Source: Deltaproteobacteria bacterium
GTDB taxonomy: Bacteria; Desulfobacterota; Syntrophia; Syntrophales; UBA2210
DNA: 58,068 nucleotides
Assembly (NCBI GenBank): GCA_016933965.1
Contig: JAFGTS010000031.1
Location: 1-58,068 of the forward strand
Direction of reading: 5' to 3'
Position numbers and translations under genes: made by a program. Shown piece after piece: positions 42,319 to 50,712 of this stretch (the first letter of the stretch is position 1; each line of letters begins with the position of its first letter). The notes under the pieces are model-generated. The model ran no database searches, had not been told where the DNA came from, and saw nothing but the letters and a program-made list of their open reading frames with translations.

Positions 42319-43236
42319 TCAGTGCCGATAGAACAGTTCCTCGTCGTCCTCTTCGTCGCGGTAGGTCCTCTTCCTCCACCATAAGCGGAGAAAGGCCGTC
42401 ACCAAGAGGAGCGCCCCGATGAAAAAGAGGATCTCGTAAAGATGGCTGCTGAGAAAAAGCAGCCAGGGGATCTGTTTTTTCAGATGCCGGTGCCAGTCGT
42501 TCTCCATCTCGTCGAAGGAGAGGCCGAGCACACGTTCAACAGCATCGTCAATTGAAATTCCCGCGCTGAGATATTCCAGGATCTCCGGGATCGATCCCGC
42601 TCCGCCGACCTCCACCATGTATTCAACAACGTTCTTGCTCTCTTCGTACGCGAGCGAGAGGGCCGGATCGTTCCGGGGGAACCCGTGATGAAGCCTTCGA
42701 AGGGGTATCCAGTTGCCCGCGGCGCCCGCCCTGCCCAGAACGGCGGGACCGTTTCTTATTATGACCTCCGAGATACCGTCGCTCATCCACTGGGCGACAC
42801 CTTCGTCAAACCAGCGTGGAAGGTTTTCCTCCTTGATGTGCCGGTGCAGCAGCAGGTGGCACATCTCATGTTTCAGTGTCACAGGGAGACTGAAGGGGGA
42901 CAGGTTCATCCGTGAATGGTCGATGATGATGAGGTCTTGTTCGGGGATGGCCACGGCGACGAAAAGCTCATGGGAAACTATACGCTGGAACCGATCCCTT
43001 GCACCCACGAGGACGATACGTGGCCGGATGTCGAGGTGCCAACCCAGCCGTTCCTCGATTTCCGACCTGATCGCGGGGTATATCTCGAGGACCCGCCGGG
43101 CGTCTTCCTCCAGGGGATCATCATACAGAACTTCAGCGTCCTGCGACCCGATCAGCCAGTGTTCCGTTCCACCGGCCGGTTGAATCGGGGTATGAAAAAG
43201 TATAAAGACGAAGAGCATGATAACAAGTTTTTTCAT
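42319..43236 (-). CDS. Membrane-anchored gluzincin-type metallopeptidase (peptidase MA-like)
   Basis: This 305-residue protein has a signal peptide (MKKLVIMLFVFILFHTPIQP) and the zinc motif HEMCH (123-127). A third ligand is Glu145 in WFDEGVAQW, the gluzincin/peptidase_MA pattern. It ends with a hydrophobic helix (about 270-292), so the catalytic domain is outside the cytoplasm, anchored at its C-terminus. Substrate unknown. Confidence 0.85.
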   Translation of the reverse strand: MKKLVIMLFVFILFHTPIQPAGGTEHWLIGSQDAEVLYDDPLEEDARRVLEIYPAIRSEIEERLGWHLDIRPRIVLVGARDRFQRIVSHELFVAVAIPEQDLIIIDHSRMNLSPFSLPVTLKHEMCHLLLHRHIKEENLPRWFDEGVAQWMSDGISEVIIRNGPAVLGRAGAAGNWIPLRRLHHGFPRNDPALSLAYEESKNVVEYMVEVGGAGSIPEILEYLSAGISIDDAVERVLGLSFDEMENDWHRHLKKQIPWLLFLSSHLYEILFFIGALLLVTAFLRLWWRKRTYRDEEDDEELFYRH

Positions 43237-43255
43237 GCAGGTGCCGTTCTCCCGA

Positions 43256-43289
43256 TGAAAAACCAGGCCGGTTCTGCTGACCGGCCTGG
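43256..43289 (-). terminator. Rho-independent terminator (minus strand)
   Basis: CCAGGCCGGT (43263-43272) pairs perfectly with ACCGGCCTGG (43280-43289) over a 7-base loop, followed on the minus strand by TTTTT (43262-43258 side). It lies just before the peptidase gene and after the proX terminator, so it may act on read-through or as an attenuator of the peptidase gene. Confidence 0.75.
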
Positions 43290-43383
43290 ACCGCCGGTTT
43301 CTTCAGTGGGATCAGAGTATCGAATCGACCGGAGAGATGCAATTGTTTTCAGAGGAGGGAAGGTCTTTTCGGGCGGGAAGGAA

Positions 43384-43413
43384 AAAAAGGCCGTCACGAA
43401 GGACGGCCTTTTT
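43384..43413 (-). terminator. Terminator of the proVWX operon
   Basis: AAAAAGGCCGTC (43384-43395) pairs perfectly with GACGGCCTTTTT (43402-43413) over 6 bases; on the minus strand a run of T follows. It lies 65 bases after the proX stop. Confidence 0.85.
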
Positions 43414-43477
43414 CAGTTGAGAACTTTATTCCGGGATGACGCCTCACTGCAATGAGCGGCATCCCCGGAGACCAACA

Positions 43478-44371
43478 TTAATCACCAACCTCGCCGGTCA
43501 CCCAGTAATGTACCAGCTTGGGGTGGTTCTTGATGAACTTCTCGGCGGCGGTGTCTTCATCTTTTTCATAGAGGTCGACGAGTTCGTTGACCTGATCGAT
43601 GGTAAAATACAACCGCGACAGAAAGCTGCTGACCTCGCTCGGGAAAACGTCCATGAAGTCACGCCGGCCGATCATGTGGCTCCGTTCTTCCGTTCCGAGG
43701 ATCTTCCGCGGTTCTTCGATATACCTGATGTCGAACCGGCTGAAGGCAAAGTGAGGTTTCCAGAGGGTTACCACGACCCACTCCTTGCGCTGCATGGCCC
43801 TTTTCAAGGATGCCACCATGGCGTAATCGCTGCCTTCAATGAGTTTCCAGTCCTTCAACTCCGGATATCGTTTCATCATGAGAGCGGAATGCTGCATCAG
43901 GCCGGAACCGGGGTCGATACCGATGATCTTCCCGTCACATTTCTTCATCACTTCGGCCTTGCCCATATCGGTAACCGAATTGAAGACGTCCTTGGGTATG
44001 TAGTTCGGCACGGCCCATCCGAGACTGGCATCTTCATAGATGGGGCCGAAATCGCAAACCTTGCTGGCGATCTTGTCCCAGTATGCTTCGTGGGTCATGG
44101 GCAGCCAGGATTCAATGAAAAGGTCCAGATCACCGTTGGCGATTGCCGTGTAAGCAACCCCGATATCGGGGTTGGTGATCTTGACGGGCTGGCCGATCTC
44201 TTTTTCCATGATGTATTTGATCAGTTCTCCTTCGGCCAGCGCTTCGGACCATGCCACAACACCGAAGCTGAGCGTTTTCTTTTCCTCTGCCGCCGCCGTT
44301 CCGAACGTGAATGTTACCGTCATCACCGCCGCCAGCAGCAGGCATAACACAAATTTTTTTCCCTGTATCAT
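43478..44371 (-). CDS. proX: Glycine betaine/proline ABC transporter, substrate-binding protein
   Basis: This 297-residue OpuAC-type protein has a signal peptide (MIQGKKFVLCLLLAAVMTVT, with FTFGTAAAEE after it). The ligand-binding region holds several Trp residues (VAWSEALAEG, ESWLPMTHEAYW, LGWAVPNY, TLWKPHFAF) that form the aromatic cage for trimethylammonium groups. ATG 44371 with AAGGAG upstream is preferred; an in-frame GTG at 44428 would add residues before the signal peptide. Third gene of the proVWX operon. Confidence 0.92.
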   Translation of the reverse strand: MIQGKKFVLCLLLAAVMTVTFTFGTAAAEEKKTLSFGVVAWSEALAEGELIKYIMEKEIGQPVKITNPDIGVAYTAIANGDLDLFIESWLPMTHEAYWDKIASKVCDFGPIYEDASLGWAVPNYIPKDVFNSVTDMGKAEVMKKCDGKIIGIDPGSGLMQHSALMMKRYPELKDWKLIEGSDYAMVASLKRAMQRKEWVVVTLWKPHFAFSRFDIRYIEEPRKILGTEERSHMIGRRDFMDVFPSEVSSFLSRLYFTIDQVNELVDLYEKDEDTAAEKFIKNHPKLVHYWVTGEVGD

Positions 44372-44535
44372 GATCGATGTACTCCTTTTTTGATTATTTA
44401 AATAGTTACTGTTTGCATATTGATCCACTTTACCTGAGTCTTTTGATCAATTTTCCAGAAAATGTTCACCTCCTTCCATAGTGTCTGCATTTGTCCGATT
44501 GAACCGAGTATGATTCCATTGAAGCTGCATATACA

Positions 44536-45540
44536 TCAACCGAGCCTGCGTCGCCCGATGCTCCGCGTTGCCCGGTCAAGGATGATGGCGACGATGACCA
44601 CGGCGATACCCGCGACGAATCCCTTTCCTACAAGCATTCGCTGGATACTTCGAACCACTTCAATGCCGAGACCTCCGGCGCCGATAAGGGCCGCGATAAC
44701 GACCATCGAGAGAGAAAGCATGATGGTCTGGTTCACGCCGGCCATGATCGAGGGACGTGCCATGGGGAGCTGTATTTTCCAGAGCAACTGGAAGTAACCG
44801 CACCCGAAGGCCTCTCCTGCTTCCACCAACTCCGCGGGCACGCCGCGAATTCCAAGATTGGTCAGGCGAACCGCCGGAGGAATGGCGAAAATAGTCGTTG
44901 CCACTACCCCGGGAGCGGGACCCAGTCCAAAAAGTATGACCGCGGGTATGAGATAGACGAACACCGGCAGGGTCTGCATGAAATCCAGGATGGGCCGGAC
45001 GATACGCTCCACCAGGTCGGACTTGCCCGCCACGATCCCTGTGGGGATGCCGAAGAACAGGGCGATAAACGCCGCAGTCAGTGTAAGCGAGAATGTTTCC
45101 ATGGTTTCAGGCCACAGCCCCACGTTTGCCGTAAACCACAACCCGACAAAGGCAAAGATACCGGTCCCCAGGCTTGTCATCCACCACAGCACCGGAATCA
45201 GGATGATGCCCAGGACGGGGATCGCAATGGACAGCCCGTTAAAGGGAAGTGGGACGACAGGTACGAACGAGAGCACCGCGAGGATGCCGCTGTTGATATT
45301 CGTTATGATGAAAGTGATCGAATCGAAAAGACCCATGAAATTCAGGGCGATCCAATCGATACCCACATCGATCCAGTCGTCCAGGGGGATAAGGCTTTTC
45401 TTTCCAATTTCGTCGAACAGGTCGGCGCCGTATTCCTTTGACAGCGCCGGGATACACAGAATGTGAAGCAGTATCACTGCAAGAAATGAATATATAAGGA
45501 ACCGGGCGGACCGGTCCGGTCGTTTGATCTGACGGATCAT
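44536..45540 (-). CDS. proW: Glycine betaine/proline ABC transporter, permease
   Basis: This 334-residue permease has the ABC-2 binding-protein-dependent inner-membrane domain, with EAA-loop region GEAFGCGYFQLLWKIQLPMA, followed by IMAGVNQTIMLSLSMVVIAA. The longer N-terminal part with extra helices (ARFLIYSFLAVILLHIL) is usual for ProW/OpuAB. Its ATG overlaps the proV stop by 4 bases (ATGA), preceded by AGGAG. Confidence 0.93.
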   Translation of the reverse strand: MIRQIKRPDRSARFLIYSFLAVILLHILCIPALSKEYGADLFDEIGKKSLIPLDDWIDVGIDWIALNFMGLFDSITFIITNINSGILAVLSFVPVVPLPFNGLSIAIPVLGIILIPVLWWMTSLGTGIFAFVGLWFTANVGLWPETMETFSLTLTAAFIALFFGIPTGIVAGKSDLVERIVRPILDFMQTLPVFVYLIPAVILFGLGPAPGVVATTIFAIPPAVRLTNLGIRGVPAELVEAGEAFGCGYFQLLWKIQLPMARPSIMAGVNQTIMLSLSMVVIAALIGAGGLGIEVVRSIQRMLVGKGFVAGIAVVIVAIILDRATRSIGRRRLG

Positions 45541-46793
45541 CTGAGTTCTCCTTTGCCGGCTTCTTGTGTTGCATTGCCGTTGGAACGCCCTTTCTCGAGA
45601 ATTCCCTGAAGGACCTCCTTTTCGGTGATGACACCCTGGAAGACGCCGATATCGGATACCACCACGACGGGATTGACCGATGTTTCGAGACGGATGTACA
45701 TCAGGTCCTTCAAGAGCATCTGATCGTCGGCCATCAGAAAGACCCTGCGCGCGTCCTTTGAGGGCATGTGCGCGTGGGCATGACGGAGGGGAAAGGTACG
45801 ACCCCGGCGGATACATCCCAGGGGACGGGAGTTCTCATCCAGGCAGTAAACAACATCCCGGTATTTCGCGAAGAGAGAAGGTTCTTTTCCCAGGACCGAT
45901 GCGTCCACCGGGATTCCCCCGTCGCGGTTGAGGGGAAGTCTCCGGGCAATGGTGCCGAGCGTTATGACACCCGTGGCATCGGCGTTTTCCACGAATCTCG
46001 TGACATATTCCGTTTTCGGGTTCACGATTATCTGCTCGGGCGTTCCCATCTGCACGATGCGACCCTGCTCCATGATGGCGATCTTGTCGCCGAGCTTGAG
46101 CGCTTCGTCGAGATCGTGGGTTACGAAGAGAATGGTACGCTTGACCTGATTCTGCAGGTTTATCAGCTCGTCCTGCATGTTGACCTTGATGAGGGGGTCC
46201 AGGGCACTGAAAGGTTCGTCCATCAGCAGCAGGTCTCCTTCGGAAGCGAGGGCCCGTGCCAGGCCGACCCGTTGCTGCATCCCGCCCGAAAGCTGAGGAG
46301 GGTATGCCTTGCCCCATTCGCCAAGGCCGACAAGTTCAAGGATTTCCTGGGCTTTCCCCTCACGGTCCTTCTTGGGAATTCCCTGCACTTCAAGGCCGAA
46401 GGCGACGTTCGAAAGCACGGTTCGGTAGGGGAAAAGGGCGAAATGCTGAAAAATCATTGCCATCTGTTTTTCCCGTACCACCCTCAGTTCTTTTTTCGTC
46501 AGACGGGTGACATCGATCCGGTTGCCGTTGCTCTCAAGGTAGATCTCACCGCTCGTCGGTTCCACTAGCCGGTTGATGCAGCGAAGGAGGGTGGATTTAC
46601 CGCTGCCTGACAGGCCCATGATACAGAACAGGTTTCCCGATTCCAGATGGAAACTGACGTCCTGTACACCCACGACCTGCCCGGTCTTTTCCAGGACTTC
46701 TTCCTTTGATGTTCCCTGCCTGAGGAGAGCGATGGCTTCATCGGGTTTATCGCCGAATATTTTATAGACGTTTCGCACATCAAGTTCTGCCAT
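45537..46793 (-). CDS. proV: Glycine betaine/proline ABC transporter, ATP-binding protein
   Basis: This 418-residue ATPase has Walker A GLSGSGKST (about 58-66), Q-loop FQHFALFPYRTV, signature LSGGMQQR, Walker B LLLMDEP and H-loop VTHDLDEA. A C-terminal pair of CBS domains (about 280-400) usually senses ionic strength. It begins MAELDVRNVYKIFG, as in ProV/OpuAA. It is the first gene of proVWX, about 140 bases downstream of a consensus promoter. Confidence 0.95.
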   Translation of the reverse strand: MAELDVRNVYKIFGDKPDEAIALLRQGTSKEEVLEKTGQVVGVQDVSFHLESGNLFCIMGLSGSGKSTLLRCINRLVEPTSGEIYLESNGNRIDVTRLTKKELRVVREKQMAMIFQHFALFPYRTVLSNVAFGLEVQGIPKKDREGKAQEILELVGLGEWGKAYPPQLSGGMQQRVGLARALASEGDLLLMDEPFSALDPLIKVNMQDELINLQNQVKRTILFVTHDLDEALKLGDKIAIMEQGRIVQMGTPEQIIVNPKTEYVTRFVENADATGVITLGTIARRLPLNRDGGIPVDASVLGKEPSLFAKYRDVVYCLDENSRPLGCIRRGRTFPLRHAHAHMPSKDARRVFLMADDQMLLKDLMYIRLETSVNPVVVVSDIGVFQGVITEKEVLQGILEKGRSNGNATQEAGKGELR

Positions 46794-46941
46794 TACCGAA
46801 TATCCTTTGCTCTGCTTATTTGATCTTTATTATGTGACTCTGAGTTTTTCATGGAAGAGGCGTCAGAGGAATGACCGGATATTTATTCCACGAATAACAA
46901 TATGAGTACTAATAATTATTAATAATATATTAAATGTGCGA

Positions 46942-46970
46942 ATTATACGTTATTGAAATATGTTTGTCAA
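46942..46970 (-). promoter_or_regulatory. Perfect consensus sigma70 promoter of proVWX
   Basis: TTGACA (46970-46965), 17-base spacer and TATAAT (46947-46942) on the minus strand are a full consensus match. The A/T-rich leader behind it is about 140 bases long. A consensus promoter on an osmoregulatory operon implies either constitutive expression or a repressor. Confidence 0.85.
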
Positions 46971-46988
46971 GGCACGGTTGTGGTAAAA

Positions 46989-47020
46989 GCAGGGATCGGG
47001 GGGCAGGGATCAGGGATCGG
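46989..47020. repeat. CAGGGATCGG micro-repeats
   Basis: GCAGGGATCGG, GGGCAGGGAT and CAGGGATCGG follow in tandem, another member of the intergenic micro-repeat class, next to the proV promoter. Confidence 0.7.
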
Positions 47021-47130
47021 AAAGGTCCGACTATCGATACAAGAAGGTATGAGTTGAGGATGTATTAATTATCTTATTGAAGTAAGGTAATAAATAGTAA
47101 AACCGCGAATACGGATGGTGCGGGGGATCG

Positions 47131-47880
47131 TTAGAAGCGCCCTTTGATCGCGCTTCCGCCGAGGTAGGCTTCCTGGATCTTTTCATTGGAACGAAGGTCG
47201 GCGGCGGAACCGCTCACCGACACGCGGCCGTTTTCCAGTACATGACCGCGGTGGGCAATGCCAAGGGCCTTTCTGGCGTTCTGTTCCACCAGGAGAATGG
47301 ATGTTCCCTGGCGGTTTATCTCCTCGATAATACGGAATATCTGGCTGACCAGGATGGGGGCGAGACCGAGAGACGGTTCGTCCAGAAGAAGGACTTTCGG
47401 CGAGCTCATCAGGGCACGACCAATGGCCAGCATCTGCTGCTCACCGCCGGACAGTGTTCCCGCCAGCTGGCGCCGTCGCTCGCGCAGGATCGGAAAGAGA
47501 TCGAAGGCGCGTTCCTTGGCATCCCGAACGGCCGCCTGGTTCCTTCGTATCGTATAGGCGCCGAGGTTGAGGTTTTCCTCCACCGTCAGCGTTGAGAATA
47601 CTTTTCTTCCTTCCGGCGACTGGGATATGCCGCGTTCAACGATCTCATGGGGCGGGATATTTCTGAGCGGTTCATCGCGCAGCGTGATGGTGCCGCTTCG
47701 TGCCGGGACGATTCCCGAAATAGTGTTCAGAAGAGTTGTCTTCCCCGCCCCGTTCGCGCCCAGGACGGTCACGATCTCACCCTCATTGAGGTGGAGCGAC
47801 ACGTCGCGAAGCGCTTCGATGGCGCCATACGTAACGGAGAGAGACTCAACGGTCAGTATCGGATTCAACGGTTCAGACAC
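47131..47880 (-). CDS. livF: Branched-chain amino acid ABC transporter, ATP-binding protein LivF
   Basis: This 249-residue ATPase has Walker A GANGAGKTT, Q-loop ISQSPEGRKVF, signature LSGGEQQM, Walker B VLLLDEP and the short LivF-type C-terminus. It lies 8 bases after livG. Together with LivG it drives uptake of branched-chain or other hydrophobic amino acids or related amides; the ligand is set by the binding protein LivK. Confidence 0.93.
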   Translation of the reverse strand: MSEPLNPILTVESLSVTYGAIEALRDVSLHLNEGEIVTVLGANGAGKTTLLNTISGIVPARSGTITLRDEPLRNIPPHEIVERGISQSPEGRKVFSTLTVEENLNLGAYTIRRNQAAVRDAKERAFDLFPILRERRRQLAGTLSGGEQQMLAIGRALMSSPKVLLLDEPSLGLAPILVSQIFRIIEEINRQGTSILLVEQNARKALGIAHRGHVLENGRVSVSGSAADLRSNEKIQEAYLGGSAIKGRF

Positions 47881-47888
47881 GATATCCC

Positions 47889-48689
47889 CTATTCTTCTTC
47901 CTTGCCCAGGTAGGCCTCGATGACCCGTTCATCGTGATAGATATCCCGCGGGGTCCCCTCGGCTATCTTTCTGCCGCCGTCCATGACGCTGACCCAGTCC
48001 GATATGCCCATGACGACGTTCATGTCGTGTTCTATGAGGAGGATCGTCAGGCTTTCCCGATGGATCACGGTCTTGAGAAATTCCATGAGGATCTCCGTTT
48101 CCCGGGGATTGAGACCGCTGCTCGGTTCGTCCAGGACGAGAAGTTTCGGCTCCGAAGCCAGGGCCCTGGCGATCTCCAGCATGCGTTGACTTCCATAGGC
48201 GATATTTTTCGCCAGTTCATCCCTGAAACGGGAAAGGCCGACCTGGTTGAGCCGTTCCTCCGCGTTTCGATGGATCCGCTGCTCTTCTTCACGCTGCTTT
48301 CCCGTTCTGAATATGGATGCCCAGAGTCCGGCCCGGCCGCGGCAGTGCTGGCCGGCCATGACGTTTTCCAGACAGGTCATGTTCGGAAAGAGGCGGATGT
48401 TCTGAAAGGTCCGGGCAATGCCAAGGGAGACGATCTGATGGGGTTTACGCCCCGTGATATTCTTTCCCTTGAAGAGAATGCGGCCTTCTTCGGGCGCGTA
48501 GATGCCGGTTACCACGTTGAAAACGGTCGTTTTCCCCGCTCCATTCGGCCCGATCAGGCTGAATATTTCTCCTTCATGTACCCGGGAATCGAATTCGCCC
48601 ACCGCTGTCAGTCCTCCGAAACGCTTGGTGAGGTTCTGCGTTTCCAGAACGATGTTGTTACCGGAATTCCGGCGGTGCGGTTCAGCCAT
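47889..48689 (-). CDS. livG: Branched-chain amino acid ABC transporter, ATP-binding protein LivG
   Basis: This 266-residue ATPase has Walker A GPNGAGKTT, the LivG segment GIARTFQNIRLFPNMTCLEN, the degenerate signature YGSQRMLEIARALAS and Walker B LLVLDEP. It has the C-terminal extension (YHDERVIEAYLG) that marks LivG. It overlaps livM by 8 bases. Confidence 0.93.
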   Translation of the reverse strand: MAEPHRRNSGNNIVLETQNLTKRFGGLTAVGEFDSRVHEGEIFSLIGPNGAGKTTVFNVVTGIYAPEEGRILFKGKNITGRKPHQIVSLGIARTFQNIRLFPNMTCLENVMAGQHCRGRAGLWASIFRTGKQREEEQRIHRNAEERLNQVGLSRFRDELAKNIAYGSQRMLEIARALASEPKLLVLDEPSSGLNPRETEILMEFLKTVIHRESLTILLIEHDMNVVMGISDWVSVMDGGRKIAEGTPRDIYHDERVIEAYLGKEEE

Positions 48690-49683
48690 CTTTTTGCCTC
48701 ATTCTGGTCAGCAGGGAGGTGAATTCGACGCCGCCCCGTTTTCTCGGCCATGCCCCTCCCGGTCTGAACATCATCATCAGGATCATGACCGTTCCGAAGA
48801 CAAGCATGCGGTACATGGCAAATGGCCGGAATATTTCAGGAAAAAGACTGATGAAGGCTGCTCCGATGAGGACCCCCGGGATTGAGCCCATGCCGCCGAT
48901 CAGGACGATGCAGAAAAGCATGCACGATTCCCAGAAGGTGAAGCTTTCCGGTGATACGGCCATGAGTTTGCTCGCGTAAACGTTTCCCGCCACACCGGCA
49001 AGTGCCGCTCCCAGGACAAAGGCGAGAAGCTTGTATGATTTGACATCGATGCCGCCTGCCCCCGCGGCGAGTTCGTCCTCCCTGATGCAGTTCCAGGCCC
49101 TGCCGATCCGTGAGTTCTGAAGCCGTATCAGGCCGATGATGCTCAGCGCGACGATGACCCATATGAGATAGTAGAACTCGATGGAGGAATCGATAACGAT
49201 TATGTTGCCTATGGCCGGGAAATCAATACCGAAAACACCGTTCGGGCCTCCCGTCAGGTCAAAGGGATTATTGATGAGCGTCAGGCGGATGATCTCCGCC
49301 ATGCCGATGGTGACGATCAGCAGGTAATCACCACGAAGGTGAATAATAGGAAAACAGACGACATAGGCAAAGAGCGCGGCCGCCAGGGCGCTCACGGGAA
49401 GGAGCGCCAGGATCGGGACGCCCAGCTTCGTGTTGAAAATGGCAGTAACATAGGCGCCGATGGCGTAAAATCCCGCATGGCCGAGATCGAAGAGGCCCAC
49501 TTCGCCGAGAACGATGTTCAGGCTGAGCCCGAGCAGGGCGTATATGCCGAAGAAAAAGCCGATATCGATGTAATAGTTGTCGACAAAGAAAGGGTAAATG
49601 ATGAAGGCGCCGATGACGAGAAACAGCAGTGCCGGCTGTGACCTGAAAAAATACTGGATCGACGCGGACCTGCTCTCCTTCAT
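48682..49683 (-). CDS. livM: Branched-chain amino acid ABC transporter, permease LivM
   Basis: This 333-residue permease has multiple hydrophobic helices and the LivM hallmarks GLSLNIVLGEVGLFDLGHAG, YLLIVTIGMAEIIRL and NSRIGRAWNCIREDELAAGA. It lies 5 bases after livH and overlaps livG. Expected partner of LivH in the membrane channel. Confidence 0.93.
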   Translation of the reverse strand: MKESRSASIQYFFRSQPALLFLVIGAFIIYPFFVDNYYIDIGFFFGIYALLGLSLNIVLGEVGLFDLGHAGFYAIGAYVTAIFNTKLGVPILALLPVSALAAALFAYVVCFPIIHLRGDYLLIVTIGMAEIIRLTLINNPFDLTGGPNGVFGIDFPAIGNIIVIDSSIEFYYLIWVIVALSIIGLIRLQNSRIGRAWNCIREDELAAGAGGIDVKSYKLLAFVLGAALAGVAGNVYASKLMAVSPESFTFWESCMLFCIVLIGGMGSIPGVLIGAAFISLFPEIFRPFAMYRMLVFGTVMILMMMFRPGGAWPRKRGGVEFTSLLTRMRQKDG

Positions 49684-49688
49684 GGCAC

Positions 49689-50600
49689 CTACACCTTTTC
49701 AGCCGTTTTCTCGCCGAAGAGACCCGTCGGGCGGAAGATCAGAACGAGGATGAGGATCAGGAAGACGAACACATCTTTCCATGCCGCGGAAATGTAAGCC
49801 GCGCCGAGCATTTCAAGCGTGCCCAGGATGAGCCCTCCGAACATGGCTCCCGGAAGGTTGCCGATCCCTCCCAGGATGGTCGCCGTAAAGGCCTTCAGAC
49901 CGTAGTTCCAGCCCATGGTGAAGCTTATCTGGCGATAATACATGCCGACCATGACGCCCGTCATGGCTCCCAGGGCTGGTCCGAGCGTGAAGATGAAGAA
50001 AATGACCTTGTTGAAATTGACCCCCATCAGGGAAGCCGTATCACGGTCAAGGGCGGTCGCCCTGATGGCGGCGCCGAAGAGTGTTTTTTGGATGATGTAA
50101 TAAAGGATCCCCAGCAGGAGGAATGACAGTACCAGAATAACGATCTGCAGCAGGGTGATGTTTATGCCCCAGAGATCGAGACGGACGTTCGGGATCAGTT
50201 TTGCCGGATAGGCCTGGTACCGGGGGCCCCAGATGACCATGATGGCGTTCTGGAGAAATATCGAGGCACCCAGTGCCGATACGACCGCCGGCAGCCGCCC
50301 CGCCGGATAGATGGGCCGGTATGCCGCCCGCTCGACCAGGATTCCCACCACCGCCAGGCAGAAGGCGGCCATGAGCATTGCCGCGACCATACCGCCCCAG
50401 AGGCCGAAATGCGTTGTTATCAGCGCCGCACCGAAGACAAGGACGGTATATCCGATGTATGAACCGAGGGTGAAGAAATCTCCGTGGGCGAAGTTGATGA
50501 GCTTCAGAACGCCGTAGACCATGGAGTATCCAAGGGCGATGAGAGCGTAAAAGGAACCGATCGTCAGTCCGTTTATTATCTGTTCTATGACAACTCGCAT
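49689..50600 (-). CDS. livH: Branched-chain amino acid ABC transporter, permease LivH
   Basis: This 303-residue permease has the LivH start (EQIINGLTIGSFYALIALGY, then SMVYGVLKLINFAHGDFFTL) and the FGAAIRATALDRDTASLMGV segment. It is separated from livK by 112 bases that hold a hairpin. Confidence 0.93.
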   Translation of the reverse strand: MRVVIEQIINGLTIGSFYALIALGYSMVYGVLKLINFAHGDFFTLGSYIGYTVLVFGAALITTHFGLWGGMVAAMLMAAFCLAVVGILVERAAYRPIYPAGRLPAVVSALGASIFLQNAIMVIWGPRYQAYPAKLIPNVRLDLWGINITLLQIVILVLSFLLLGILYYIIQKTLFGAAIRATALDRDTASLMGVNFNKVIFFIFTLGPALGAMTGVMVGMYYRQISFTMGWNYGLKAFTATILGGIGNLPGAMFGGLILGTLEMLGAAYISAAWKDVFVFLILILVLIFRPTGLFGEKTAEKV

Positions 50601-50615
50601 TGCTTCCTAATGAAC

Positions 50616-50662
50616 ACAGCACAGCAACCCCAACCAGGATGGTTGAACGGCTGCCGTGCTGT
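50616..50662 (-). other. Intercistronic hairpin between livK and livH
   Basis: A 14-bp stem (50616-50629 with 50649-50662; two G-U pairs in the minus-strand RNA) encloses a 6-bp inner hairpin CAACCA/TGGTTG (50631-50645). No U-tract follows. Such structures after binding-protein genes often protect that mRNA segment, so LivK is made in excess over the membrane parts. Confidence 0.6.
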
Positions 50663-50712
50663 CGATTTGTTCTGCTGTGGCGGAGAACCCGGAAGAATAA
50701 TGAAATTACCGG

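Larger units (their letters stand above)
46794..47130. other. Non-coding region upstream of proV
   Basis: This 337-base region holds the proV promoter, an AT-rich leader of about 140 bases, and GGGATCGG micro-repeats. The part next to livF (47040-47130) holds only a weak A/T-rich hairpin near 47071-47094. No gene seen. Confidence 0.6.

Noticed and set aside
44372-44535. Strong AAGGAGGTGA ribosome-binding site near 44465-44475 in the proW-proX gap
   Set aside because: No ATG, GTG or TTG sits at a usable distance, and the frame behind it is only about 20 codons; proX has its own start and site.
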